DNA of 22,918 nucleotides from CAYUNT01 sp964446285. Lineage in GTDB: Bacteria > Sumerlaeota > Sumerlaeia > SLMS01 > CAYUNT01. Below the pieces are notes generated by a model, which saw only the letters and a program-made list of their open reading frames with translations, made no database searches and had not been told where the DNA came from. Position 1 is the stretch's first letter. Each line of letters opens with the position of its first letter. Positions 7,781-15,275 of this stretch are shown piece after piece. A program made the translations under genes and the position numbers. The stretch covers positions 1 through 22,918 of the forward strand of contig CAYUNT010000057.1 of NCBI GenBank assembly GCA_964446285.1, given 5' to 3'.

Positions 7781-7889
7781 ACAGGAGTAAAGAAATAGAC
7801 AGGATTTACAGGATGAACAGGGGATTGAAGAAAAAGCGCCAGCGAGAGATTTGTTATACTGTCAATCTTGTCCATCTTGTCTATTCTTA
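7781..7889. repeat. Inverted pair of 9-nt arrays (ACAGGAT + 2 nt / ACAAGAT + 2 nt)
   Basis: The left arm has phase-locked 9-nt units at 7781, 7799, 7808 and 7817 (ACAGGAGta, ACAGGATtt, ACAGGATga, ACAGGGGat), with a degenerate unit at 7790. The right arm (7854-7889), read on the other strand, has ACAAGATgg, ACAAGATtg and degenerate flanking units. The arms are imperfect complements, so a transcript could fold into a long hairpin whose mismatches fall mainly at the variable dinucleotides. It ends about 17 bp before the mnmA start. Confidence 0.8.
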
Positions 7890-7905
7890 ATGTGTGAGTT
7901 TCTCC

Positions 7906-9051
7906 ATGTCCGCTGAAAGCAAATTCGAGATCGAAATCGGACCTCCGAGCACGTTTGCGTGGGAGGCGTCCGCGCCCGTGGAAGGGGACGACAGACGCGA
8001 CATTATCGTCCTGATGAGCGGTGGCGTGGATAGCAGCGTGACCGCCCTCCTCTTGCGGGAGGCGGGCTGGCGCGTACTCGGCATCACGATGATTACGGAT
8101 GATAATCCGCAGTGCGCGTCCGCGACTCCGGCCCAAGCGGGCGCCGCCGCCGCGCGGGCGCTTGGGATTGCGCATTATGTGCTCGATGTCCGCAAGGCGT
8201 TTGACTCGTTGGTGCTTGGACATTTCCGCAATTTGTATTTGCAGGGGCGGACGCCGAATCCATGCGTCGGATGCAATGCGTTTATAAAATTCGGCGCGGT
8301 GTGGGATTTTGTCGAAGCTCGCTTCGGGGTGCAGCATCTGGCTACGGGGCACTATGTGAGAGTGGATCGCACGGGCGCTGGGGGGAAGGCATTGTTACAA
8401 CGCGCCGCCAGCCGCGCCCGCGATCAGAGTTACTTCCTCTACTGGGTGCGGCCTGAACGCGTGGCCTTCCTGGAATTTCCACTGGGCGGGCTGGACAAAG
8501 ACCGCGTTCGCGAGATTGCCCGCGCGCATGGCATTCCATCCGCCGAAACGGGCGACAGCATGGATTTTTGCCTGTTCGGAAAAGGAAGCGATTACCGCCC
8601 GTATCTGCGCCAGTTTGCGCCGGAAGGCGATGCGGAAGGGCCGGTGCTCGACGCGGAGGGGCGCGAACTCGGACGCCACGAAGGGGTGTTCAACTACACG
8701 GTCGGCCAGCGCAAAGGCATTCCAGCGGCCGGAAAACCTCTCTATGTGACTGGCATTCATCCGGCCAAACGCTCGATCACCGTCGGTCCGCGCGCGGAGG
8801 TCATGCGCCGCGAGGTGCGCACGGAAACTACAAATGTCTTTGCGCCGGAGCGCCTCGGCGAGGGGGCGCGCCTTTTCGGAAAAATCCGCTCGCTGGGCGA
8901 ACCGGCGCCGTGCAGCGTGCTTTTCGTGGGGCCGTCGTCGCTGGCGGTGGAATTCGACGCGCCGCAGTTTGCCCCCGCGCCCGGACAGCACTTGGTTCTT
9001 TACGACGAGGAAGGCCGCGTGATGGCGGGCGGCATGATTGCCCGCGTCTGA
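7906..9051 (+). CDS. mnmA: tRNA-uridine 2-sulfurtransferase (MnmA)
   Basis: Cytosolic ATP-dependent enzyme that thiolates U34 of Lys, Glu and Gln tRNAs. Seen: PP-loop SGGVDSS (residues 38-44), NPCVGCN with the first catalytic-type Cys (Cys123), ATGHYVR, RDQSYFLYWV, SMDFCLFG with the second Cys (Cys222), FNYTVGQRKGI and the C-terminal beta-barrel. About 381 aa, slightly longer than usual because of a hydrophilic N-terminal extension of roughly 30 residues before the PP-loop. The start is uncertain: ATG 7906 is preferred, and GTG 7894 is in frame four codons upstream; neither has a good Shine-Dalgarno. The sulfur donor (a TusE or IscS route) is not encoded nearby. Confidence 0.93.
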   Translation: MSAESKFEIEIGPPSTFAWEASAPVEGDDRRDIIVLMSGGVDSSVTALLLREAGWRVLGITMITDDNPQCASATPAQAGAAAARALGIAHYVLDVRKAFDSLVLGHFRNLYLQGRTPNPCVGCNAFIKFGAVWDFVEARFGVQHLATGHYVRVDRTGAGGKALLQRAASRARDQSYFLYWVRPERVAFLEFPLGGLDKDRVREIARAHGIPSAETGDSMDFCLFGKGSDYRPYLRQFAPEGDAEGPVLDAEGRELGRHEGVFNYTVGQRKGIPAAGKPLYVTGIHPAKRSITVGPRAEVMRREVRTETTNVFAPERLGEGARLFGKIRSLGEPAPCSVLFVGPSSLAVEFDAPQFAPAPGQHLVLYDEEGRVMAGGMIARV

Positions 9052-9099
9052 TTTCGGGAACTACTTAATATGACAATACCGAAGCAGCCGAATACTCTT

Positions 9100-9259
9100 C
9101 TATCATTCGCCCCGCGATTCATCGCGGGGATGTTGAGAGGGGCTTACTTCGAGAACCGTTTCAACGGTTTTTCGCCATGCCGGAAAACAAACCGTTGAAA
9201 CGGTTCCAAGCGGGTGGCGTGTCCGCCGACCCCGCGATAAATCGCGGGGCGAATGATAG
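9100..9259. repeat. Two-level nested palindromic element
   Basis: The outer arms 9100-9129 and 9230-9259 are inverted copies with a single mismatch in 30 bp. Each arm is itself a perfect hairpin (CCCCGCGAT, 2-nt loop, ATCGCGGGG) followed or preceded by ATTCG/CGAAT. The inner arms 9153-9170 and 9189-9206 are perfect inverted copies over 18 bp, and each is also a self-hairpin (AACCGTT, 2-nt loop, AACGGTT). It has no coding potential and no T-tract. Confidence 0.9.
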
Positions 9260-9290
9260 GAAATCGAGGAACCACATGAAAGAAAGGCTG

Positions 9291-9304
9291 CTTTGAACAG
9301 TTCT
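9291..9304. repeat. Solo end of the GAACTGTTC repeat family
   Basis: CTTTGAACAGTTCT is identical to the right terminus of the element at 15441-15536. No partner left end was found upstream, so this is a solo or decayed copy. Confidence 0.6.
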
Positions 9305-9358
9305 CGCCCCTGATATTCGCTTTCATTGCCCGCGATTACCTTGCAGGGACAACTTCTT

Positions 9359-10606
9359 ATGAAAACACCTTTGTTGCGCCGCCTTTGGAAATCGTATCGT
9401 TTCCCGATCATTTTGCTGGGCGCCATCGTCCTCGGGAGCCTGATCGGAATCTGGAAGCAGAAGGATGCCTTGGTTCTCAAGCCGTTTGGGGACATCTTTC
9501 TCAACGCGATGTTCACCATCGTGGTTCCGCTTGTATTCGTCACGATCAGCAGCGCTGTTGCGAACATGGCAAGCCTGGCGCGATTGGGCAGAATCCTGGG
9601 AGTGATGATGGCGGTGTTTGTTGTGACCGGGATCATCGCGTCGGGAATTATGATCGGCGCGGTTACGCTGGCGCCGCCCGCAAAGGGCGTGGAAATGAAA
9701 TTGGAAAAGCCTGAGAAGATCGAGGCTTTCAAGACGGCGGATCAGTTGGTCGCGGCGGTGACTGTGAGCGATTTTCCGCAGCTTCTTTCGCGGCGCAACA
9801 TGATGCCGCTGATACTTTTCTCGATCCTGTTCGGGCTGTGCGTCTGCTTGCTCGGCGAAAAAGGGCGTCCGCTGGCGCATCTGCTGAATTTGCTGTCCGA
9901 GGTGATGCTTAAGTTTATCGGCATTTTGATGTATTATGCGCCGATTGGATTGGGGGCGTATTTTGCCGCGCTGGTGGGGGATTTCGGTCCGCAACTGCTG
10001 GGAACTTACGCGCGCGCGATGGCGATCTATTATCCGGTTTGCATAGGGTATTTCTTTGTGGCGTTTACGCTTTATGCCTTTGTGGCGGCGGGGCGGCGGG
10101 GCATTTCCGCGTATTGGAAGGCCATCATTACTCCTTCGGTGACGGCGCTGGCAACTCAGAGCAGCGTGGCCACTTTGCCGGTGAATCTGGAGGCGGCGGA
10201 GAAAATCGGGGTGCCGCGAGACATCCGCGAAATCGTCCTGCCCATCGGCGCGACGGCGCACATGGATGGATCGTGCCTGGCTTCGATCCTGAAAATCGCG
10301 CTGCTGTTTGGGATTTTTCAGCATCCTTTTAGTGGCGTGGGGGTGTGGGCCACGGCCATTGTCATCGCGGTCCTCAGCGGCGTGGTAATGTCTGGCGTGC
10401 CCGGCGGCGGGCTGATTGGCGAGATGCTGATCGTCAGCATGTATGGATTCCCGCCCGAGGCGTTTCCGGTGATCGCGATGATCGGTTATTTGGTCGATCC
10501 ACCCGCCACGATGGTCAATGCCTCCGGAGACACGGTGGCTTCCATGCTGGTCACGCGGATATTGGAAGGCAGGAAATGGATGGCGGGGAAAGTGGGGAAT
10601 CTGTAG
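9359..10606 (+). CDS. Dicarboxylate/amino acid:cation symporter family (DAACS/SDF) with variant binding site
   Basis: Inner-membrane secondary transporter of the DAACS fold (GltP/DctA/SstT relatives), 415 aa. Landmarks: TIVVPLVFVTI in TM2, the HP1 tip QSSVATLP (267-274), TM7 GATAHMDGS (297-305), the HP2 tip MSGVPGGG, and TM8 VDPPATMVNASGD (379-391). Against the GltPh pattern, the TM7 cation motif NMDGT reads HMDGS. In TM8 the Arg that holds the acidic side chain (RTMVN) is Ala383, while Asp380, Thr384, Asn387 and Asp391 remain. This argues against glutamate, aspartate or C4-dicarboxylates and favours a neutral substrate (inference). Start ATG 9359 follows a weak AGGGA; TTG 9326 is unlikely. 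Confidence 0.9.
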   Translation: MKTPLLRRLWKSYRFPIILLGAIVLGSLIGIWKQKDALVLKPFGDIFLNAMFTIVVPLVFVTISSAVANMASLARLGRILGVMMAVFVVTGIIASGIMIGAVTLAPPAKGVEMKLEKPEKIEAFKTADQLVAAVTVSDFPQLLSRRNMMPLILFSILFGLCVCLLGEKGRPLAHLLNLLSEVMLKFIGILMYYAPIGLGAYFAALVGDFGPQLLGTYARAMAIYYPVCIGYFFVAFTLYAFVAAGRRGISAYWKAIITPSVTALATQSSVATLPVNLEAAEKIGVPRDIREIVLPIGATAHMDGSCLASILKIALLFGIFQHPFSGVGVWATAIVIAVLSGVVMSGVPGGGLIGEMLIVSMYGFPPEAFPVIAMIGYLVDPPATMVNASGDTVASMLVTRILEGRKWMAGKVGNL

Positions 10607-10679
10607 GGAAGTGATTTTCTGCCGGATTGCTGCCTGGATGTGCTTGTTTCGGCCGATAATTCACAAGCAGGAGTCGTAT

Positions 10680-11439
10680 GTGAAAACGAAATGGGGATTC
10701 GGAATTCTGGCGGCGCTTGGGAAATGCGTTCTGGTTTTTGCAGGCGGCGGCGGATTTTTCCATGCAGGAACTTCGGGCGGCGCGCGCCTATGTGCTGACG
10801 GATCAGGCGATGGACTTCACAAAGACGCTGTCGCGGTTCTACAAGGAGCGTTTTGAAAAGAAGGGCGGCAAGGTTATTGGGGAAGATGGGTTTCAGACTT
10901 CGGACACGGATTTTTCCGCGCAAATCGAGCGTTTGGCCAAACTGAGTCCGCCGCCGGATGTTCTGTTTGTTTCCTCCGGCCCAAGCACGGCGGGGGCGAT
11001 TGTGAAACAGATTCGCGACCGGGCGATTCTCACGCCGATTGTCAGCGGCGACGGTTTCGACACGCCGTTGCTCATCGAAGCGGGCGGAGCGGGCGCGAAC
11101 GCCAATGTGTATTTCGCCACGCACGCCAACATGAACAATCCGTCGGAGAAGGTGCAGAAATTCGTACGGGCCTACAGGGCGGCATACAGCAAAGACCCGG
11201 AAAATGCCTTTGCCGCGCTTGGGTATGACACGATGGGCCTGCTGGCCGACGCCATCCAGTTCGCGGGCGATGCCGAGGGCGCGAGAGTGCGCGATGCCTT
11301 GCAGCGAACGCGGGGTTTCGATGGCCTTACAGGGAGAATTTTTTACATCACCAGTCGGCGCGTGCCGGATAAATCCGTGTCCATTCTCACCGTGCGCGAC
11401 GGCCGCTTCGCCTTCGTGAAAGAAGTGCGGCCGGAATAG
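10680..11439 (+). pseudogene. LivJ-type ABC branched-chain amino acid binding protein, internally deleted and frameshifted
   Basis: Downstream of an AGGAG site, GTG 10680 opens a typical signal peptide (KTKWGFGILAALGKCVLVFAGGG). The homology then continues in another frame from about 10745 (QAAADFSMQELRAARAYVLTDQAMDF...) to the stop at 11439. That second frame matches only the C-terminal ~230 residues of Peripla_BP_6 proteins: the ligand-cleft segment VLFVSSGPSTAGAIVKQIRD, NPSEKVQKFVRAYRAAYSKDPENAFAALGYDTM and a typical C-terminus. The ~110-residue N-terminal lobe between signal and hinge is missing. The simplest reading is an internal deletion that also broke the frame. No Liv permease or ATPase genes adjoin it. 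A translated 240-aa product from ATG 10717 would lack a signal and half the fold. Confidence 0.75.
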
Positions 11440-11503
11440 AGTGAAGAAAGGGCAAAGTGAAATTCAGCAAAAGGGGGGGAGCCGAAAAGCCTGGCCTCTC
11501 TTT

Positions 11504-12613
11504 TCAGTCGTGGTTTGTTTTGCCATTTTTCCTCGCCCTGCCGATGGCGTCGGCGGCGAGCATGGAGTCGAGAACCTTTTCAGGAGTCATCACGCCCGCC
11601 TCGTGATGCACGGATTGACCGGGGGCGCAGGTCTTTTCCGCCGCTTTCATCAGGTATTCCCTGCTCGCGCCGCCCAAGCCGATGTCCGCAAGCGTTGTCG
11701 GCAAACCAACCGTCTCGCAGAAGCCATACACGGCTTCCGACTCGTCCGGGGGCGCGTCCGCGAGTTGCAGGCCAGCCACTGTGCCGAACGCAACCTTTTC
11801 GCCGTGGTAGAACGCATGGGTTTCGGCCAAGGCGGTCAGGCCGTTGTGGATTGCATGGGCGGCGGCCAATCCGGCGCTTTCAAAACCGAGTCCGCTCAAC
11901 AGGATATTCGCCTCGACGATGTGATCCAAGGCCGGGGTGGCGAGGTGCCGTTCGCAGGCGATTTTCGCGGCTGGGCCATATTGCAGCAAGGTTTCGTAAC
12001 AGAGTTTGGCGATGTGGAGTCCCACGGTGGTGCAAAGGCCGCCGCATTCGTTGGGCGATTGCGTGCGGACGCACGAGCGGGCCTCGAACCAGGTGGCAAG
12101 CGCATCGCCCATCCCGGCCACAAGAAAACGCACGGGCGCGGCAGCGATGATCGCCAGATCGACTATCACCGCGGCGGGATTCGCTTTCTGATAAAACACG
12201 GACTCGAAAACGCCGTCTTTGGAATACAGGATCGCGCATCCGCTGCATGGCGCGTCGGTCGAGGCGATGGTTGGAACGATGATCGCGGGGATGCCAGCGC
12301 GGTCGGCGGCGATTTTGGCTGTGTCGATGGTTTTGCCGCCTCCCATACCGACGAGGACATCCACGTGGTTTTTCGCCAGAACGGCGGCCAAACGCGACAG
12401 TTCCTCCTCGCAACATTCGCCGCGGAATAGTTCGACAGGGATGGACGGCCGCCCATTGGCGTCGAGGCCGCAGGAGGGAAGAATTTTGTTTTTCGCAGAA
12501 GGCGACGCCAGGATCAGGCCTTGTTTGCCAAGGAGTTCGATCAGCGCAGGCAGTTCGCCAATGGCCCCAGCGCCTTGGATGTATTTCCCTGGGAAGACCG
12601 CTTTTTTGAACAT
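11504..12613 (-). CDS. gldA: Glycerol dehydrogenase, iron-containing/Zn alcohol dehydrogenase family
   Basis: Cytosolic NAD-dependent oxidation of glycerol to dihydroxyacetone. About 369 aa, as for E. coli GldA. Seen: FPGKYIQGAGAI at the N-terminus, the NAD-binding GMGGGKTIDTAK (89-100), ASTDAPCSG (117-125), and the metal ligands Asp170 in AGMGDALATW, His253 in GLAAAHAIHNGL and His270 in FYHGEKVAFG. The 83- and 17-residue spacings agree with GldA. Three Met codons compete. I chose the third (12611-12613) because GGGGGA precedes it at good spacing and it aligns with the GldA N-terminus; starting at 12631 would put the first codon inside a hairpin. Dihydroxyacetone could feed sugar-phosphate metabolism, but no kinase is nearby. 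Confidence 0.93.
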   Translation of the reverse strand: MFKKAVFPGKYIQGAGAIGELPALIELLGKQGLILASPSAKNKILPSCGLDANGRPSIPVELFRGECCEEELSRLAAVLAKNHVDVLVGMGGGKTIDTAKIAADRAGIPAIIVPTIASTDAPCSGCAILYSKDGVFESVFYQKANPAAVIVDLAIIAAAPVRFLVAGMGDALATWFEARSCVRTQSPNECGGLCTTVGLHIAKLCYETLLQYGPAAKIACERHLATPALDHIVEANILLSGLGFESAGLAAAHAIHNGLTALAETHAFYHGEKVAFGTVAGLQLADAPPDESEAVYGFCETVGLPTTLADIGLGGASREYLMKAAEKTCAPGQSVHHEAGVMTPEKVLDSMLAADAIGRARKNGKTNHD

Positions 12614-12627
12614 AAATTCCCCCATTT

Positions 12628-12650
12628 TCATCGCGTCCTGGGCGCGATGA
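12628..12650 (-). promoter_or_regulatory. Hairpin in the gldA leader
   Basis: Perfect 8-bp stem TCATCGCG / CGCGATGA with a 7-nt loop, immediately upstream of the gldA Shine-Dalgarno on the minus strand. It could be an operator or a translational hairpin; nothing more specific can be said. Confidence 0.4.
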
Positions 12651-12717
12651 AATACCAGATGCTTTTGATTTTCAAGCCACTCTATTTGGGGTCTCGTGCG
12701 GTCCCCTTGAGATTGCT

Positions 12718-13983
12718 TTAGCGTGTCCAGGCGTAAATATGCACCACGGTGTTTTTAGGCATCTGAACATCCGTCGAGATCGTGGCCGTATTTCCCCCGG
12801 CCATGTTGATATCGAGCGGATACACCAGTTTGTTGCCGTTATCGGGAATGAGAACGAGATCAATGGGCACGACGCCCTTGAAGTCGCGGGCCTGAACGGT
12901 GACAGTTTGTGTGGCGGGGGAGTCGAATGGCAGAATCACCTGGACGGGATTGGGTGTTCCTTCGGGAATATCCTGTCCGGCGGCATGAATGATGTCCAGA
13001 CGCGGCATCGGCGATGGGAACACGGTCATGAACGATCCGATGGAAGCGGCGGAGCTGGGCGCGCTCTGAATGGCAAGCGCGGAGCGGTCGAGGCAGTCGA
13101 TGCGGATGCGTCCATGTCCGCCCCCCGCTCCGTAATAGTAATTTGTCCATCCACCGTTTACGTCTAATGTGCCGTTGCCAAAAACAACGGGGGCAACGAG
13201 TCGAATCGCGCCGCCACTGCCCTGGGCGGGAGAAACGCCCTGCGAATCGCTGTTGTCATTGTCTCCGCCCTTGGAGCGGATTACACCGCCTTGCGGGATT
13301 TGGATTTGCGTGTTCGAGGCGATCAGAATTGCTCCGCCGCCGCCCGCGCCTCCGCGGCCCGGCTGTCCGGTGGTTCCGCCGCCGCCCGATCCGCCCAGAA
13401 GCGGGACGAGCAGCGGGCTGCCATAAATCACCCCATCGCCAATGGAATAATCGTCGACGCCATAGGCGCTGCCTGGTGCGTGATTTCCATAGCTTCCGGA
13501 ACCTGCGGACCCAGCAGTATAGGGATATTCGGTGTCGCCTCCCTTGCCGCCGCCTGGGCCATGACCATTTCCTGGCGCCGCGCCAAGGATTCCGGGCATT
13601 CCGCCGTCAAATCCGCCCGGCCCGCCCAATCCGCCTGCCGGAGGATTCGATTTTCCCGACGCCCCTGATACGTCAATGGTTCCGGCAACCCGGACGTCGC
13701 CCGTCGCCAGCAGATGCACGGGGGTGTTGAGCGTATTGCGCGTGAACTTGAGCGTCGCGCCCTGCTGGATTTCTATGGTGGTGAAATTGAAAATTCCATT
13801 GGGAGGCACCGCAAGAGTGACGGTGCCCGACGTGGCGGGAACCAGGAGCGCACCGTCGGCGCCTGTGCTTCCAGAACTAAATGTCTGGCTCCAGGCGCAA
13901 ATCGCCGTAGCCAGCCATATAATGGCCACCGCCATCATTTGGGCGGCGCTGCGCCCCGCGCTGCGAATCCGGTCTTGCTGCAT
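12718..13983 (-). CDS. Secreted glycine-rich surface protein
   Basis: Exported protein of unknown function, about 421 aa. Residues 1-33 form a signal peptide (MMAVAIIWLATAICA, cleavage near ICA or WSQ). The mature part begins with a beta-rich segment (GTVTLAVPPNGIFNFTTIEIQQG, then LLATGDVRVAGTIDVSG). Next come Gly-rich blocks at about 105-165 and 195-220, and a GSGGAIRLVAP...GTLDVNGG...GGGHGRIRI arrangement (256-295) seen in large secreted beta-helix-like proteins of planctomycetes, myxobacteria and relatives. The C-terminus is a beta-rich module containing NPVQVILPF, close to the repeat in the upstream gene's product. A strong GGAGGTG 7 nt before ATG 13983 fixes the start. It lies 83 bp downstream of the TSP3 protein gene, so co-expression is likely. 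Confidence 0.8.
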   Translation of the reverse strand: MQQDRIRSAGRSAAQMMAVAIIWLATAICAWSQTFSSGSTGADGALLVPATSGTVTLAVPPNGIFNFTTIEIQQGATLKFTRNTLNTPVHLLATGDVRVAGTIDVSGASGKSNPPAGGLGGPGGFDGGMPGILGAAPGNGHGPGGGKGGDTEYPYTAGSAGSGSYGNHAPGSAYGVDDYSIGDGVIYGSPLLVPLLGGSGGGGTTGQPGRGGAGGGGAILIASNTQIQIPQGGVIRSKGGDNDNSDSQGVSPAQGSGGAIRLVAPVVFGNGTLDVNGGWTNYYYGAGGGHGRIRIDCLDRSALAIQSAPSSAASIGSFMTVFPSPMPRLDIIHAAGQDIPEGTPNPVQVILPFDSPATQTVTVQARDFKGVVPIDLVLIPDNGNKLVYPLDINMAGGNTATISTDVQMPKNTVVHIYAWTR

Positions 13984-14066
13984 GACATTGCACCTCCGAA
14001 GGGAAGTAAATTGCACGTTTTAGAATGAATTCCCGATGGGAATGACTTGGACATCCTCTGGTTGTA

Positions 14067-15275
14067 TTAAGGCTGGTATTGGACGCTCACGGGCGGGCGG
14101 GCGACTGTTGTGTTTTGGCCCGCCTGGCTTAGTGAAGGCAGTATAACCTCCACGGGTGGACGAGAGACGGTTGTATTGGCGCCTTCCGCACTCATGAACG
14201 GCAGGATTACGGACAATCGCGGATTGGAGACAACCGTGTTCGCGCCTAGTCCGCCCGATGAATCCAGGGCGGGCAGCAAAAGGCGCGTGGGCGGAACGGA
14301 GGCAATTGTGTTGAGACGCATGTCGCCCTCGGTTTCCAGGGCGGGGGCAATGACCGAGACGCGGGGAGAAGACATAATGGTGTTCATCGCCAGCGCGGCG
14401 CCCTCTCCAAATCCGGGAAGAAGCGCCCGAACGGGCGGGGCGGAAGCGATTGCCAGTTTCGGAACCGAGTCCGGATCGAGCGGATCGCTGCCGACGAGCA
14501 CTTCAACGCCGTCAGGCCATTGATCCAAATCGCAATCGGGAACAATCGGATTGAGGCCGCGGGGCAATTCGCCGGCGTTTGGCAGATCGTCATGGTCCGC
14601 GTCTTCCGCCCCGTCGAGAATCCCGTCGTTGTCCGTGTCGGGATTTTTAGGATCGGTGCCGATGAGAATTTCGACGGCGTTGGGCAGGCCATCGTTATCC
14701 CAGTCTTCCCAGCCGTCTTCGGTTCCATTGCCGTTGGAGTCCGGGTTGTTAGGGTCCGTGCCAAGTTGCGCTTCCAGGTCGTCGGGGACGCCGTCGTTAT
14801 CGCTGTCGGCTGGGGCGAAAACCCAAAAACTCCATGTGTGGGGCGCGGTCATGGCTTGATTATGCAGGTTTTTTATTGGCGCGCTGATTCGTCCGCGATA
14901 CCAGCCCGGCGCCAATCCACCTGGAATGCGAAATTCGACCGAGTGAGTGCCTTCCGAATATGTTATTCCCGCGGCCGCCACGAGAATATCATCGGCCGAG
15001 TTGAGAACCTGGTCCGGACCCGAGGAGAAGATTTGAAATCCCGCCGGCCCCACGGAAGATGGCTCCAGGGATTGATCGAAAACGGCTGTCACGCGCTGGA
15101 CAGAGCCGAGAATCGCCTGGTTGCGCGGGCGGACGGAAAGCACACGCGGCGCATATACGGCAGGGCCTTCCAGTATCCAAAGGTCGTGCGTTTGCGCGGG
15201 CAGGCTCGCGGCAAACATTCCCCACGCTATTCCCGCCAGAAGCCAGATGGCTGCAAATCTGCTTTTCCCATTCAT
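14067..15275 (-). CDS. Secreted protein with Ig-like domain, calcium-binding TSP3 repeats and a novel C-terminal ~21-24-aa repeat
   Basis: Exported 402-aa protein. Signal peptide at residues 1-28 (FAAIWLLAGIAWGMFAASLPAQ). An Ig-like domain of the Big_5 kind follows at ~42-152 (PRVLSVRPRNQAILG, TAVFDQSL, WSFWVFAP). Thrombospondin type 3-like Ca2+-binding repeats occupy ~157-272 (DSDNDGVPDDLE, GTDPNNPDSNGNG, DWDNDGLPNAVE, GTDPKNPDTDNDGILDG, GSDPLDPDS). Residues ~276-402 hold tandem repeats starting at Asn298, 322, 346, 367 and 388, with the pattern NT-[IVT]-V-S-x-P-x-V-x-V-I-L-P-x-L and a leading divergent copy. No sorting signal (PEP-CTERM, LPXTG or Por) is evident. The Shine-Dalgarno is weak. 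Probably first gene of an operon with the glycine-rich protein. Confidence 0.85.
   Translation of the reverse strand: MNGKSRFAAIWLLAGIAWGMFAASLPAQTHDLWILEGPAVYAPRVLSVRPRNQAILGSVQRVTAVFDQSLEPSSVGPAGFQIFSSGPDQVLNSADDILVAAAGITYSEGTHSVEFRIPGGLAPGWYRGRISAPIKNLHNQAMTAPHTWSFWVFAPADSDNDGVPDDLEAQLGTDPNNPDSNGNGTEDGWEDWDNDGLPNAVEILIGTDPKNPDTDNDGILDGAEDADHDDLPNAGELPRGLNPIVPDCDLDQWPDGVEVLVGSDPLDPDSVPKLAIASAPPVRALLPGFGEGAALAMNTIMSSPRVSVIAPALETEGDMRLNTIASVPPTRLLLPALDSSGGLGANTVVSNPRLSVILPFMSAEGANTTVSRPPVEVILPSLSQAGQNTTVARPPVSVQYQP

Larger units (their letters stand above)
9052..9358. other. 307-bp intergenic region between mnmA and the DAACS symporter, mostly repeat
   Basis: No gene is supported here. More than half of it is the nested palindrome at 9100-9259, followed by a lone CTTTGAACAGTTCT end at 9291-9304. 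No promoter for the downstream symporter could be assigned with confidence. Confidence 0.7.

Noticed and set aside
9100..9259. Rho-independent terminator after mnmA
   Set aside because: Stems are strong but no T-tract follows on either strand, and the nested design is better described as a repeat element.
11441..12430. Long plus-strand open frame (329 codons) across glycerol dehydrogenase
   Set aside because: It is antisense to gldA, whose catalytic motifs are all intact; the plus-strand product has no recognisable fold.
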